A stretch of DNA of 64,000 nt from Phorcus lineatus. Lineage: Eukaryota > Mollusca > Gastropoda > Trochida > Trochidae. Positions 1-11,774 of the stretch are shown piece by piece (the stretch's first letter is position 1; each line of letters begins with the position of its first letter). The notes below the pieces were generated by a model. It saw nothing but the letters and a program-made list of their open reading frames with translations, was not told the DNA's origin and did no database searches. The stretch lies in NCBI GenBank assembly GCA_921293015.1, contig OV121083.1, positions 27,768,908 through 27,832,907 of the forward strand. Reading direction: 5' to 3'. The translations under genes were made by a program, and so were the position numbers.

Positions 1-627
1 CCCTTGCTTCGGATATCTAGCTACACTGTTAAATATGCTTCTCTTATTCATACATGCATATAGTCATATATATGCATCAAGTCATTTCCTTACTCTTCGG
101 GAATAATGCAAGTACTTTCGGGAAAAACGACCATGTCATTTTGATATTCATCTAGTTTGGGGTTTAGAAACAGAGAGAGGTGACGTCAACACGGCAAAAG
201 GTCAATTTTTTTAATACACGTGTATATGAAAAGTAACGTTAGGACGTAATGAGAAAATTACATCAGAAGTGTAGTAGATGAGTGTTATAACTATACACAA
301 CCATTACTTTATAATCACTTTACAGAACACAATTTATAGAACAGAATATAGGCCTACGAAATAAAGTTTTGGAATTTCGCAAACCATAGACACTTCAACG
401 AGTTTTGAAACTTGCTGATAACATAGCTGTATGAAATAAGATTGTGTTGTAGCACTTTCGAACCTAAAAACAAACGATAACGGATCGGTGAAACTTTTGC
501 TTTGCTACAAAACATCAAAGACTTCTCAATTACAACCCAAAACACTTCCATAAAAACGGAAAATATGTCGATGAAGATGATCTTGAAGAGTGTGAAGGTC
601 TATTTACAATGACCAAATACGAATAAC
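1..627. other. AT-rich stretch, no gene seen
   Basis: No exon-like frame, RNA gene or repeat could be supported here. The only open frames are short and biased to AT-rich codons. Confidence 0.5.
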
Positions 628-945
628 TGCATGATAGAACAGTGGTTAGGGCGTTTGGCTTCGAATAAAAAAAGGTCCTTGGGTCGAATCCCACCAGAAA
701 CTTTGCAGTAGAGAACTATTCTAAAGGTAGTAAGGTTTGGGTGCAATGCTTCACTGAATTTCAGCGCAGTACCACCAATGGTTAGCTAATTCAAGCCGAT
801 GCTCGCAGGTTTCACCGCAGTGCATGGTAACAATAGTGTTGCGGGCTTTCTCACTGCAATAATACTAGCAACCGTGTTATAAGTGAAATGCCACTGAAAG
901 CGGCGTTAAGCCTCAAATAACCTCACTTCACCAAACATGTTTAAA
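628..945 (+). mobile_element. tRNA-derived SINE
   Basis: The head looks like a tRNA gene. A box-A-like stretch (TAGAACAGTGG, about 633) is followed by GTTAGGGCG, and a clear B box (GGGTCGAATCCC) lies near 683. An unrelated body of about 230 bp follows and ends near CCTCACTTCACC. This is the usual layout of a Pol III-transcribed SINE. Bivalve genomes carry tRNA-derived MetaSINE families, but membership cannot be proved here. The ends are approximate and no target-site duplication was recognised. Confidence 0.6.
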
Positions 946-1599
946 AAGCATTTCCTGAATATTCATTAAAACTGATACTTTTATTAGCCTCTTGTGCATA
1001 ACTAATACGTGCAGACAGTGTCTGCTTAATTCCTTTCTGCATATATCTATTTGCAAAACATCAAACAAGATTTTCGAAGAATGTTCTTTACAGTAACAAG
1101 TTCATATATCAAAGAACATGTACGTAAGCACTTTTTGTACACATACTTTAATTTGATTGTGCTTTATATTGTCATATGGTGTGTCTACTTCTTGTGTACT
1201 TATTTATCTGATGTATGTGCTGGTGCGGCATTCACATAAGCAGAGTTTTGATTGTTTGCCGAAAAAGATTCTTCTTGAAAAGAAATATGTTTAAACCTTA
1301 TAGTAACAGGTTAGTCGGTAAACACCCTATAGTATATAACAGTAAGGTATAAATGTTTACCTGGGTGTTAGTATTGACAAAGAAACCACTCAAACGGCTT
1401 TGATCTAACCGCAACGTTAGCTAAACGCATGCATGTCATCTACCTGTGATATCAAAGGTAAACTCTTTGAGTAATATCGTAAATTGGAGATTCAATACCT
1501 GAATTTATTCAACAAGGAAATATAATGTAAATTTGTGTGACGAAGCAACAGGAAAAAGGCCTGCAATTAGAGCGCAGTCATTCTGACACAAGCCAAGCC

Positions 1600-4036
1600 T
1601 TGAATTATAATGTATTCATACAGACATGGGTGATTGGAAATACGGAAATTGATAAATCTGGAAAAGTCTGATATTAAATCATTTTGGAAAATATTAAAAG
1701 GAAATGATAACCGTGAAACTGAAATCTTACCCGAAACTGAATCCTTATTTGATTATTTCAAAACTTTAAATGATTGCTCTGACGCTGAAGAGTATAGCCC
1801 TGAAAACTTCCAAAATATCGATGTTGGAGAAAGCACAGTGTTGAACTCCTGTATCACAAGAGAGGAGATATATAGTGCGGTGAAAAAACTTAAAACTAAC
1901 AAAACCCCTGGACTCGATGGTATTATCAATGAGTATATCATATCAACTGTAGATTCCTTTATTGATATCTATGTTAAGGTTTATAACATAGTATTTGACC
2001 ATGGTATATTCCCTGAAAGTTGGTTAACAGGCATTATTAAGCCAATCTATAAAAGAAAAGGAAACCCACGAGAACCTGAAAATTACCGCCTTATTACTTT
2101 ATTAAGCTGTTTTGGCAAACTTTTTACCTCTTTGCTAAGTAATCGATTGAATTTATATCTAGAAGAAAATGAAATTTTGTCAGAGGCACAGGCAGGTTTT
2201 AGAAAAGGTTATTCCACAGTCGACCACATATTCACATTGTTTAACCTTTCAGAACTACTAAAATGCAGAAAAAAGAAATTATCCTGCGCTTTTGTTGATT
2301 TTCAAAAAGCTTTTGATAATATATGGCGTGTGGGTCTTTGGCAAAAACTCCTGGCAAATAATGTATCAGGTAAATGTTTCCGTGTTATACAAAATATGTA
2401 TAGAAATATAAAATCATGCATTTTATGTAAAGATGGTTATACTGGATTCTTCCCCTGTAGATCAGGAGTACGCCAAGGAGAGAATTTATCACCCACCTTA
2501 TTTGCTATTTTTATGAATGATGTTGAAAAGTGTTTTGATGAAGATTTTTGTAAGGGCGTAGAACTTAAACCTGAATATTTTAGTGATAGATTGGAAGATA
2601 TCATCAAAATGTTTATACTGTTATATGCAGATGACGCAGTTCTTTTTTCTTCAAATCCTATGGATCTCCAAAAAATGCTTGATTGCTTTAATGACTATTG
2701 TACAACATGGAAACTTAATATCAACATTGATAAAACCAAGGTTTTGATTTTTGGCGGATTAAAGAAAGATTATGCAATCAACTTTAAAACTGGAAATAAT
2801 ATTCTTGAAAATGTCCATTCTTACACATATTTTGGCATAGAGTTTCAGAAAAGCAGAAAGTTTACACTTACGAAAGAAAAAGCCATTGAAAAAGCCACCA
2901 AAGCAATGTATTTTGTTCTTAGCCAAGGCCGTAAACTGTCTTTAACATACGATTTGCAGTTGCGTTTATTTGATTCTATGGTGTTGCCTATTCTTTTGTA
3001 TGGCTGTGAAGTATGGGGATTTGAAAATATCAATTTTTTTGAAAAAGTACATATAACCTTTCTTAAACAACTAGCGTCTCTTAGGAAAAGTACTCCAAAC
3101 TTTATGCTGTATGGGGAATTTGGTAGAAAGCCACTTGCAATCAGTATTAAATTAGGAATTGTCCTGTTTTGGGGTCGACTTTTGTCAGGAAAATCTTCGA
3201 ATTTATCTCTTATCATCTTTAAATTATTATTCAACGACAAACTTCTTGGAAAATGTAAACATAAATGGATTCTGAATATTGAACATATTTTTGACGAAGT
3301 TGGACTTAGTTATATTTGGAAATCCCAACATTTTGAAAACGTTAGTAAGCTGAAAAATATAGTAAAATGTAAATTGAAAGATGCATGTAAGCAAGTATGG
3401 TTGTCTATTGTCGATAATTCTTCAAAGGGTGTCGTATATAGCTGTTTATCAGATTTAGATTTAAGGTTAAGTAGATATTTGGATGCTTTAGATCATAAGA
3501 ACTCAAGAACACTGCTAAATTTTATAACAGCAAATCATTACCTACCGATTGAAACAGGTCGTTGGAATAATATTCCAAAACATAAAAGAATTTGTAAACT
3601 CTGTATTGGTAATGACATTGGCGATGAATTCCATTATTTATTTATATGCTCTCATTTCACAAATGCCAGAGTAAAATATCTTATACCTTATTTCTACAAA
3701 AGATCAAATTTTTTTTAAAATGAAGACATTATTTAATAGTAAAAGGATAGGTACATTACGAAAACTAGCTCTGTTTTGTAACGTTATCTTAAATGTTTTT
3801 AAAAAATGCCGCTAGGAATTATTACCTTAAATACCATCATATTCATCATGTATATCTTTGTTTTATATATTAGCATGACATTTGTTTCATGCCTTCATAT
3901 GTATATATGTCTTTCAAATTTATTATTGTACATCGTATTCTAAATAAAATTGTATTTTTTGCATATATGTGTAATGTATATCCTCATATGCCGCTGCTTG
4001 CGGCCTGAGTGTAAATAAAGTTCAGTTCAGTTCAGA
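1600..4036 (+). mobile_element. 5'-truncated non-LTR retrotransposon (LINE), tail of GTTCA repeats
   Basis: The body carries a long reverse transcriptase frame (separate entry), an AT-rich 3' UTR and a short tandem tail of GTTCA units (about 4018-4036) after TGTAAATAAA. Such tails are typical of non-LTR elements. The endonuclease part is missing: an in-frame stop lies just upstream of the RT frame, so the copy is 5'-truncated somewhere near 1600-1633. I searched by eye for a target-site duplication and found none, so the left edge is uncertain. Confidence 0.8.
1634..3718 (+). CDS. LINE reverse transcriptase (partial ORF2-like protein)
   Basis: A frame of 694 codons without a stop. The RT fingers motif NKTPGLDG lies near residue 90, the catalytic motif FVDFQKAFD near 220, GVRQGENLSPTLF near 277 and the YADD catalytic box near 330. 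The C-terminal end has a zinc-knuckle-like CKLC...DEFHYLFIC pattern as in jockey/CR1/I-type elements. The frame opens on a TTG after a stop, so the true N-terminus (endonuclease) is lost. An open frame this long suggests a young insertion or a recently active family. It is a mobile-element protein, not a host gene. Confidence 0.85.
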   Translation: MEIRKLINLEKSDIKSFWKILKGNDNRETEILPETESLFDYFKTLNDCSDAEEYSPENFQNIDVGESTVLNSCITREEIYSAVKKLKTNKTPGLDGIINEYIISTVDSFIDIYVKVYNIVFDHGIFPESWLTGIIKPIYKRKGNPREPENYRLITLLSCFGKLFTSLLSNRLNLYLEENEILSEAQAGFRKGYSTVDHIFTLFNLSELLKCRKKKLSCAFVDFQKAFDNIWRVGLWQKLLANNVSGKCFRVIQNMYRNIKSCILCKDGYTGFFPCRSGVRQGENLSPTLFAIFMNDVEKCFDEDFCKGVELKPEYFSDRLEDIIKMFILLYADDAVLFSSNPMDLQKMLDCFNDYCTTWKLNINIDKTKVLIFGGLKKDYAINFKTGNNILENVHSYTYFGIEFQKSRKFTLTKEKAIEKATKAMYFVLSQGRKLSLTYDLQLRLFDSMVLPILLYGCEVWGFENINFFEKVHITFLKQLASLRKSTPNFMLYGEFGRKPLAISIKLGIVLFWGRLLSGKSSNLSLIIFKLLFNDKLLGKCKHKWILNIEHIFDEVGLSYIWKSQHFENVSKLKNIVKCKLKDACKQVWLSIVDNSSKGVVYSCLSDLDLRLSRYLDALDHKNSRTLLNFITANHYLPIETGRWNNIPKHKRICKLCIGNDIGDEFHYLFICSHFTNARVKYLIPYFYKRSNFF

Positions 4037-6550
4037 TACTGCATGCTTAGTCAATAAGACCATTCAGTTACTTTAAGTGGGAATATACAGATAACCTTTT
4101 AAATATTTCATCAATAAAGGTTTAGAGATGATATAACTTATATGTAATGTCTAACTACAAACGCGTTCGTCCTTGCTGCAGTCAATGCCTTTTATTAGGT
4201 GTCTAAACGTCCTTTGTCTACATTTATTTCAAAAACAATGGGATTGAAACAGTTTCGATTTCTTACGTTTCTGGTCATTATATTTCATTTGAATATTCAC
4301 GAAAATGAATTCATGGTGAATACAATTATAAAAATGAATGGTATTTCAAAATTTGAATACATGTTGAATCGCTTTTAAAACTTGTATCAATTCAGCTGTT
4401 TGAGTTGCATTCTAGAAGTTGTCAGTATAAATCATAAGTTGTTTTTCAATCCATATGGAATTTGTGTATATCAGGCTGTATCTTACATATCTCCAATGGC
4501 TTTAAAACGGTATAAGAAGCTATACTGAAACGTCGCTATCAGTACAATAAAGAAGTTGGTAATCCATAAAATTCCTTGTCTTTCTTGTATCAACTCTCTG
4601 ATACGGACGCTGATTATCAAATTTATCTTATCAAAAAACGAAACTGATAATAAAAACAGTCACAATAATTACTGGTTCTTTTGCTCAAACATTTTTTGTA
4701 TTAATATTTAATCTTTTTTTTAATCTTGCATCAAATATTTTGTGTAACTTGGCTCCCAGGAATACATTGAGCTAACAGTCTGTAAACCTTTAGTCAATAT
4801 GGCTATTTTGTATACATATTTAGATTTACAACCCATTCCGTAAAAGAACAAAAATTTACAAAACATTCAAAAAAAATTTACATATGAATTTCTAATAATA
4901 TCTGGATGGTCTCAAACAACCAAAAGTAAGATTACTTTTTAAAATTAATTTGTCATCTAAAAACAATAACCATAAAAACATGAAAACTATTAACAGAAAT
5001 TAAATATTTTGTTTGCATAGCTTCTCTCATCTTCCATTCCATTTCTTGTATGAATAGAATATAAAGCATATTTAACTTTATTATAAATGAACAGTTTGAA
5101 AAAATCACCGAACTGTACATATGGATTTTCTTTGATGGGTTTCCTAACAAGAACGGAGTGGAACAAGAGATTTAGTATGCACTGCCTTCTCAGTGGCATA
5201 ATTCAAAATTTCAAATATATTTTTAAATTTTCTACAGTGTGTCATATTTTAGTCATTTAATGGCATTTATCTTGTTAGTATAGTAAAACCTTCGGTCCTT
5301 CCCAGTGTTTCAAGTACTTCTTAGGTGTTGCCGTTTTTCTTATTTGAGACATTGTCACTGCAATCCTCGACAAATGTGATATATGTCAAAATGAAAACTG
5401 ATGTGAGTGACTGAAAAAAGAAAAGCGACATTCAAGAATGCCGTAAATCAATTAAAGGACTGTTGTTATGAAATATGAATAGAATATTCACATTTAATTG
5501 CACAGCAGAGCATTACAATGCTATATTCTGAAAGCTAAAATGGCGATTACGACTTAAACGAATATAATTTGACTTAAATAATGGTCTTTAAGGCCTTTTT
5601 TTGAAGGATAGAATCACACTTTTGTCTTTGAATTGTCTTTGTTTTGAGCTTAAATCTGTCTTTCCCATCGACATATGACAGCCTGTATAAAAAAGGTTTT
5701 ACATCGTTAACGATTTCGTTTATTTTTTCAAAAAACATAACGAAATAATGTTTTTTTAAAGTAAAGTCACTGAATTCGAATTTTGCTCAGTTATACATCA
5801 TGTTTAATCTATATCTACACCATTTCCATTTAATTCGAATTGATGATTCTTAATTAAGTTTAGTTATTTCCAATACTTTGTATTATTTTTATTAAAAGTT
5901 GATTCGTGTTATAGATATTAAACGACAATAACATCGCTGTTGCTTTGGAGCAACTATTATAGCAGGATTCCGTAATTCATTATCCGTGACGTCATGAAAA
6001 AAATTACACTCTTTTCAGTGACGACGACTGTCACATAAAACGTTGGCTGATAAATTATCAAATTCGTATTAAGTTTATCATAAGACTTTCAAGAACATTG
6101 TTTGTGTTGAACTTATTACTGTTCTGAAATATCCTAAATTCAGTCTTGGTACTAATTTTAAAGGGCCTATTTACAGTTAAGGACGACTTTTGCTCATATC
6201 TTTAACATGCCAGCTTAGTTTCTGAGAGCAAAGCGAAAGTTTGCGCTGTTTTGTAAATGTTGTATGATGCTTGTCATGGAAGACTGTCTAAGTCTAAGAC
6301 TATGATTATATACTCCAATGGAAAATAATTCAGAGACACAAAATCTAATTAACTAAGGGTGACTTTTCAAAGAGACCTGTTAATTTGTAACATCTATATC
6401 ATCATGCTATTCTCATGGTCGGCTATGATGCAGATGCAACATGCACGATGCAGTTTAATTGCTATACCCTCAATACACTGAAAAATCAAGTTTTTCTAGA
6501 TTGCTTTTACAACTACCTTTTGCTCAAATGAAATTGATATTTAGTCCCAG
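4037..6550. other. AT-rich intergenic stretch
   Basis: No coding exon is supported. The only recognisable item is a fragment at 4522-4585 related to the terminal inverted repeat of the element at 39081-39741. Confidence 0.5.
4522..4585 (+). repeat. Relic of the long-TIR element family
   Basis: The stretch GAAACGTCGC...AATAAAGAAGTT...ATCCATAAAA matches the right-hand terminal repeat at 39658-39741 with scattered changes. It stands alone here with no partner nearby. Confidence 0.55.
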
Positions 6551-6559
6551 TGTTGACAT

Positions 6560-7170
6560 GGCACGTCGACAATTGCCAGGCGCTACACGTTGTAATGTTG
6601 ACCAAACTTTTGAAGAGAAATCCCAGGTCTACTAATGATGTGAAGACACAGAAAACCCTTTCAACAACAATACCATAAAGCAGGGCTTTGATGAGGCTCT
6701 TGGGCGCCGAAGTAAATACATTGTCTAGGTGGTTACAGAGGTTACCAGGGCCAGGCCCCCGTAAGTAATTGAAGGAAATGCATCAAATTTGAAGGATGGT
6801 ACTATACAAGTGTGTGGAGGCAAAAACATGCGGTAATGGTTGCCCGGAATATACAGGTTCTGTTTTGTGGAGGAACAATAATGGTTGCATTTCCATGGCT
6901 TGCAATATTGACCTTATTAAAATTGGAGGAAACATCAATGGACTTCGGCACCAGCATGATATCCTTGACAGGGCTGTTATCCCACATTTTGATAACCGTC
7001 ATTTCTCTCAGACGTATATTTATTGATGAAAATGTAAGGCCACACGGAGCTAGTGCTGTTACCCAATCCTAGCCACGAAAGGCATTTGAGACAATGCCAA
7101 CCATGGGTCCGGATCTCATTCCGGTAGAACACTTCTGGGACAGAGAGATGCACCTGTACAGGCGTTAACG
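6560..7170 (+). pseudogene. Tc1/mariner-type transposase fossil
   Basis: Several frames on the + strand carry Tc1-like pieces in the right order. WRNNNGCISMACN (about 6870) matches the region around the first catalytic aspartate. NINGLRHQHDIL...AVIPHF (about 6930-6990) matches the family stretch GNLNAQRYIDEVL...PF. DENVRPHGA (about 7024) matches DNARPHTA. MGPDLIPVEHFWD (about 7102) matches SPDLNPIEHLWD, which holds the last acidic residue. The pieces lie in different frames separated by stops, so the gene is dead. It lies just upstream of the phospholipid phosphatase gene. Ends are approximate. Confidence 0.7.
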
Positions 7171-7759
7171 CTCTTTGTTATTGCTTGATTAATCTATTGA
7201 TATTTGAACAGTTTACCAACATTCTATAATAATGAAACATGATTGCTTATCATGTTTATATTACAATCACTTATATACGTGTATCAACAACGAGACGAAG
7301 AAACCTATCAACGCACGGGCTTGGGGTAAAAATATACTGGATACAGTCCTGAATGTATCCGCAATATAGATTCGATGTTCATGTAGTGAGGTTTTTGTAT
7401 AACGGGACGTTGTAATTCTCGACAAAACTGCCATTTCATCTGCTTATTCCATCCTATGCTGGCAAGTTTCAATGCATTATCGCAAACGTAATTCGGGTTT
7501 GACCTCTGTAATAAGACTATGTAAATGAATAATTCAATCAATCCTCAAACCGATGGAATAACTTAACCTCAGCGTGTTGCTGGGCTTTTTTATATCTCAA
7601 TTCTGATAACTATGTTAAGTTTTAATGTAAGTTTTCAATATAATATGCGAGTCGACATTGACACGGTACTGTCGTCATGTAAGCGGAAGCACTTGCTATC
7701 ATCGAGGTGGCTATTGACAAGTTTCCGTGACAACGAGCAGGTCAAAGGTCGAAGCTGTG

Positions 7760-7851
7760 ACTGCTATATAACTCTTGGCTGGCTATTGAGGGCCCAGCGT
7801 ATAAAGAGTGGTAGCGAGGTTAGGCGGGTTGTTACCAAATCTAGACTAACA
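7760..7851 (+). promoter_or_regulatory. Possible core promoter / 5' UTR of the phospholipid phosphatase gene
   Basis: Two TATA-like stretches (CTATATAAC near 7768 and GTATAAAG near 7799) lie 50-85 bp upstream of the chosen ATG at 7852, in a locally GC-richer stretch. This is motif evidence only; no transcript start can be seen. Confidence 0.3.
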
Positions 7852-9628
7852 ATGTCAACGTCTTCAGACTCTAGCGAAGCAGGTCCGTTGTGTAGAAGAA
7901 ATGGTTACTTTAGAAAACAGCTCATCGTTGACACTATCATATGGTGCTTAGGTAAGTAAGATTGTTTTTAGCATGATTTTAACAACTTTTCATTTCAAAT
8001 GTTTATTTCCCCTCATTTTAGTACATTGCTTTTGATGTTTTCCCATTTGAGTTGAAATTATTTCATTATATCTAGAAATCTTAGTGTTCAGAAAAGATGC
8101 ATTTTATTGAATTAATTTTGAATGATTCCTTATTGAAATGCATGTCCTATAAAATATTGGTGGATTTTGTATTTCAAATAATTTATTTTAGGGTTTTTTC
8201 AGCGGTATAGTCAAACAAAGCTGATATTGTGCATTCGTTACTTTATAGCATCTGCTGTACTTGGACTACGTTTGATAAAAAACATTTTTACCCCTCATAT
8301 TTCATTTATGACATATGTCATTATTAACTATGAATGACAGATTTTTAAATTTGACTTTTAGAATCTTGCAGATATATATTTTGATAGTTTTAACACCTTT
8401 AAATAGGCTAAAGATGAGTTATAAAGCGTTTAAGGTTGATATATGTCTTACACTCACCTGACTCAGATTTAACTTACAGAGTTGTAATGTGACTTTAACG
8501 TTTGCGCTCAAACAATATCTTCACTATTATCATAAAGTGAGAAAGTGTATTAAGGGGTAAGATAATATGATTTGAATAATAAGTTTCCGTGTTGGCTTAT
8601 TCAGTCTTTGATCAAACCATCGGGGAAATATTTCAATGGTATATATAAAATACGATTTACACCTTCAGAATAGAGTTCAATTTAGAATTAGATAGTGTAA
8701 AGTTTATCAAATAAAGTTTAAGCTTTGACTAATTCCACTTGTCATCTAAACTACCGAAGATTAATTAACCTTAATGAACAATTAATATGCGTTGTGCACC
8801 TTCGAAATACAGATACAAGACAACATTCATACGTTAATTTCCGGTGAGTGACTTAAACGTTTTCACTATCACCTGAAGTCACTGAAGTAAAGTGTTTGAT
8901 CACTCAATGTCTATTGGTACGAAGTGTGGAATAAATAACAGTCACCAATCCTAAACAACCGTTACGATCACGCCTGGGTGATTGTGACACATTCTGTTCA
9001 CTTTGAACATCAATAGAAAAGGTTAGGTTGCTAATGTCATTTTTCCTGGAGAAATGTGTACTAAGTGACGGGTTTACAGCGGATAAGTTTATGACAGGGG
9101 GGTCTAAGAGTGCATTGAGGGTATCGTCTTGAATATTTGAGCAAAACATTTCACGTTTTATTCACAAACTTTGACGTTTTCGTATAAATTTCTGTAATAA
9201 ATGTTTAACCTTTTCAGTCTTGATTCAGTTCATTTTACGCTTAAGATTTCACTATTCCATGAAATGTAAGATGAAGGTCCTACCGAACCGCTTTCGTCCA
9301 ATAATGTCAGTCATATCTGAATAAGAATATCTTCCACTCTTTTGTCGTATTTCATGCGACGTTATGTTTGATTACCTTGTCAGACTATTCATATGTTTAT
9401 TCATAGATGGTAAATATCCGTTAAAAATTAATTCATTGGTCGGGATTCTGTGGATACTTTTGCAGTCTAATTGTAAGTGATGTGTAAAATTCTTGGGGAA
9501 AATTTTTAATGTATAAGAAAACTTTCGATGGTGTAATTCTCTATAAAGGATCAATTCTTTAGTCTTTTCAAATTGTATCAATGATTTGGTTTTGATATCT
9601 TTTGTAGATACACTATCCCCGTATATAT

Positions 9629-9707
<79 letters not shown>

Positions 9708-9778
9708 AAATCAGTTCGTCACATACATACCAAGTCGTATTTCCCATTTTAAGAAACGGAAGAAAGTCTTATGACAGA

Positions 9779-9812
<34 letters not shown>

Positions 9813-11560
9813 AAATCAGTTCGTCACATACATACCAAGTCGTATTTCCCATTTTAAGAAACGGAAGAAAGTCTTATGACAGATCAAACGATTTATTTTC
9901 ATTTCTTTATTTCGGTATACCTTAAAGTAAAACGAATGAACTATAAATAAACGTGCATTGTTCCTCCGGTTAATCAGGATCAAGACTTGACAAGGTTCGA
10001 GTTTCAAACCACGAGGTTTATATAGTTCCTTCGAACAATGCTACAGAGGCTGTTTCGACGCCCACGTGACTCGTCAAATCAGCGAACCTAGTTTTTGTCA
10101 AGAACTAACAGTGTGTTCGGGAGCTCTGAAAAAAATTACCCACATTGTTTTTAACACAAAAAGAGCAAACTTGAAAAAAAATCAAAATCCCTTCTGTTAA
10201 AACAAAAACATTCTTTGAAAGTTGGCAAAAGTTGCACCGGCAAATGAACAAAGCTTGTTTATCCGTCTGTGAAACGGTGAAACCACGGTGTTTACCTTCT
10301 AAACCTGTCCAGCGTCGGATCTGAAAAGAAAAACACATCTGATTTACAGAAAAAGTGTGTAGGATAGATATATTTCAAATACTTGCAGGTGATTTGTTAA
10401 TTAAGGCTGAACTTTAAAGTAATTAAATGTCTGTAATATGAAATACACAGATATCCATATTTTTGTATATCAAGAAATATTTTAATGTACGTGTGATTTC
10501 ATTTCAGTGATTTGTTCACCTTATCGAACTCAAGGTCTGATATTCATCCTGTACTTACGATTCTTTCATCTTCCTTCACTTTGACGTCACAGTTACTATG
10601 ACGCCATATTTATTAGTTTTTAATTTGAGTAGATTTATTGAAGACCATCAAATTGGCGTTAGGAAAACGACAATCGAGCTTGTTGAGGATACATCACCAC
10701 GCCATCGTGTTGTTGTTTTTTCCAGTTGTATAAAAGACATATCAGAAAATATCAGTAATATACATTAACTAAAAACAATTTCCTGAATTGGATATTTGTG
10801 TTAACATTTACTTTTAACATTTATTGTTAACGCGATTAGAATCGTTTGATGGATTGCACCTAGAGTCCAATCTTCTCCGCTTCGTTCTACGTTTGAGTTA
10901 GTTGAACGTCTCTTTCCACAAAATCTCTAATCTCCCGTTTCCCGGTAAACAGGAAATGACGTCAAAAGTAATGACGTCACTATAGATTGCTTATGAAGCA
11001 AATTTGTAGTTCACATACTCAGAATATGTAAAATTAAAAAATATACAACCTACGTCTGCATCAGTAATTAAAAAAGTTATTCTATAAATTTGTCAATATG
11101 AAATATGACTTAATCTGGTTAATATGAAACTGTAGGAATATATCTGGCCATTAGGAAGTACGAGCAACCATTCACTTCCCTTGTGTCCATCCGGAGATGA
11201 AAGCACTGTCTTTGCAGCGAGCTAGATTTTGGATGGTTATAGTTCGTATTTTAGGCATGGTGGGAACCTGTGCAAAGAGAAATAATTCATATACTGAAAA
11301 TGGAAAACTTTCAGATGCCGTCTGAGAATAAGAGTAAGAGAATTGCGGCGGGTGTAAGTAGATATATCGTCAGAATGTAGTAAGTTCTTCTCCTACAAAA
11401 CCGGTAAAATTCAGTCTGAGAGGTACGGGAAGTTTGACAGCAAAGATATCTTAAATTAAGATTCCGTCGAATATTTTGAACCAGAAGAGAAATCAACATA
11501 GATTATCACCAAACACCAAAGAAAATGTATACGTTGACTCGTACGAAATGAGTTTGTTTG

Positions 11561-11646
<86 letters not shown>

Positions 11647-11681
11647 CAGAGACAGAGACAGACAGACAGAGACTGACAGAG

Positions 11682-11774
<93 letters not shown>

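Noticed and set aside
1600-1634. Target-site duplication for the first LINE
   Set aside because: The bases after the GTTCA tail (GATACTGCATGCTTAG) have no convincing match near the left edge.
10105-10338. Minus-strand frame in phosphatase intron 1 (IRRWTGLEGKHRGF)
   Set aside because: No recognisable domain and no matching exons; likely chance in a slightly GC-richer patch.
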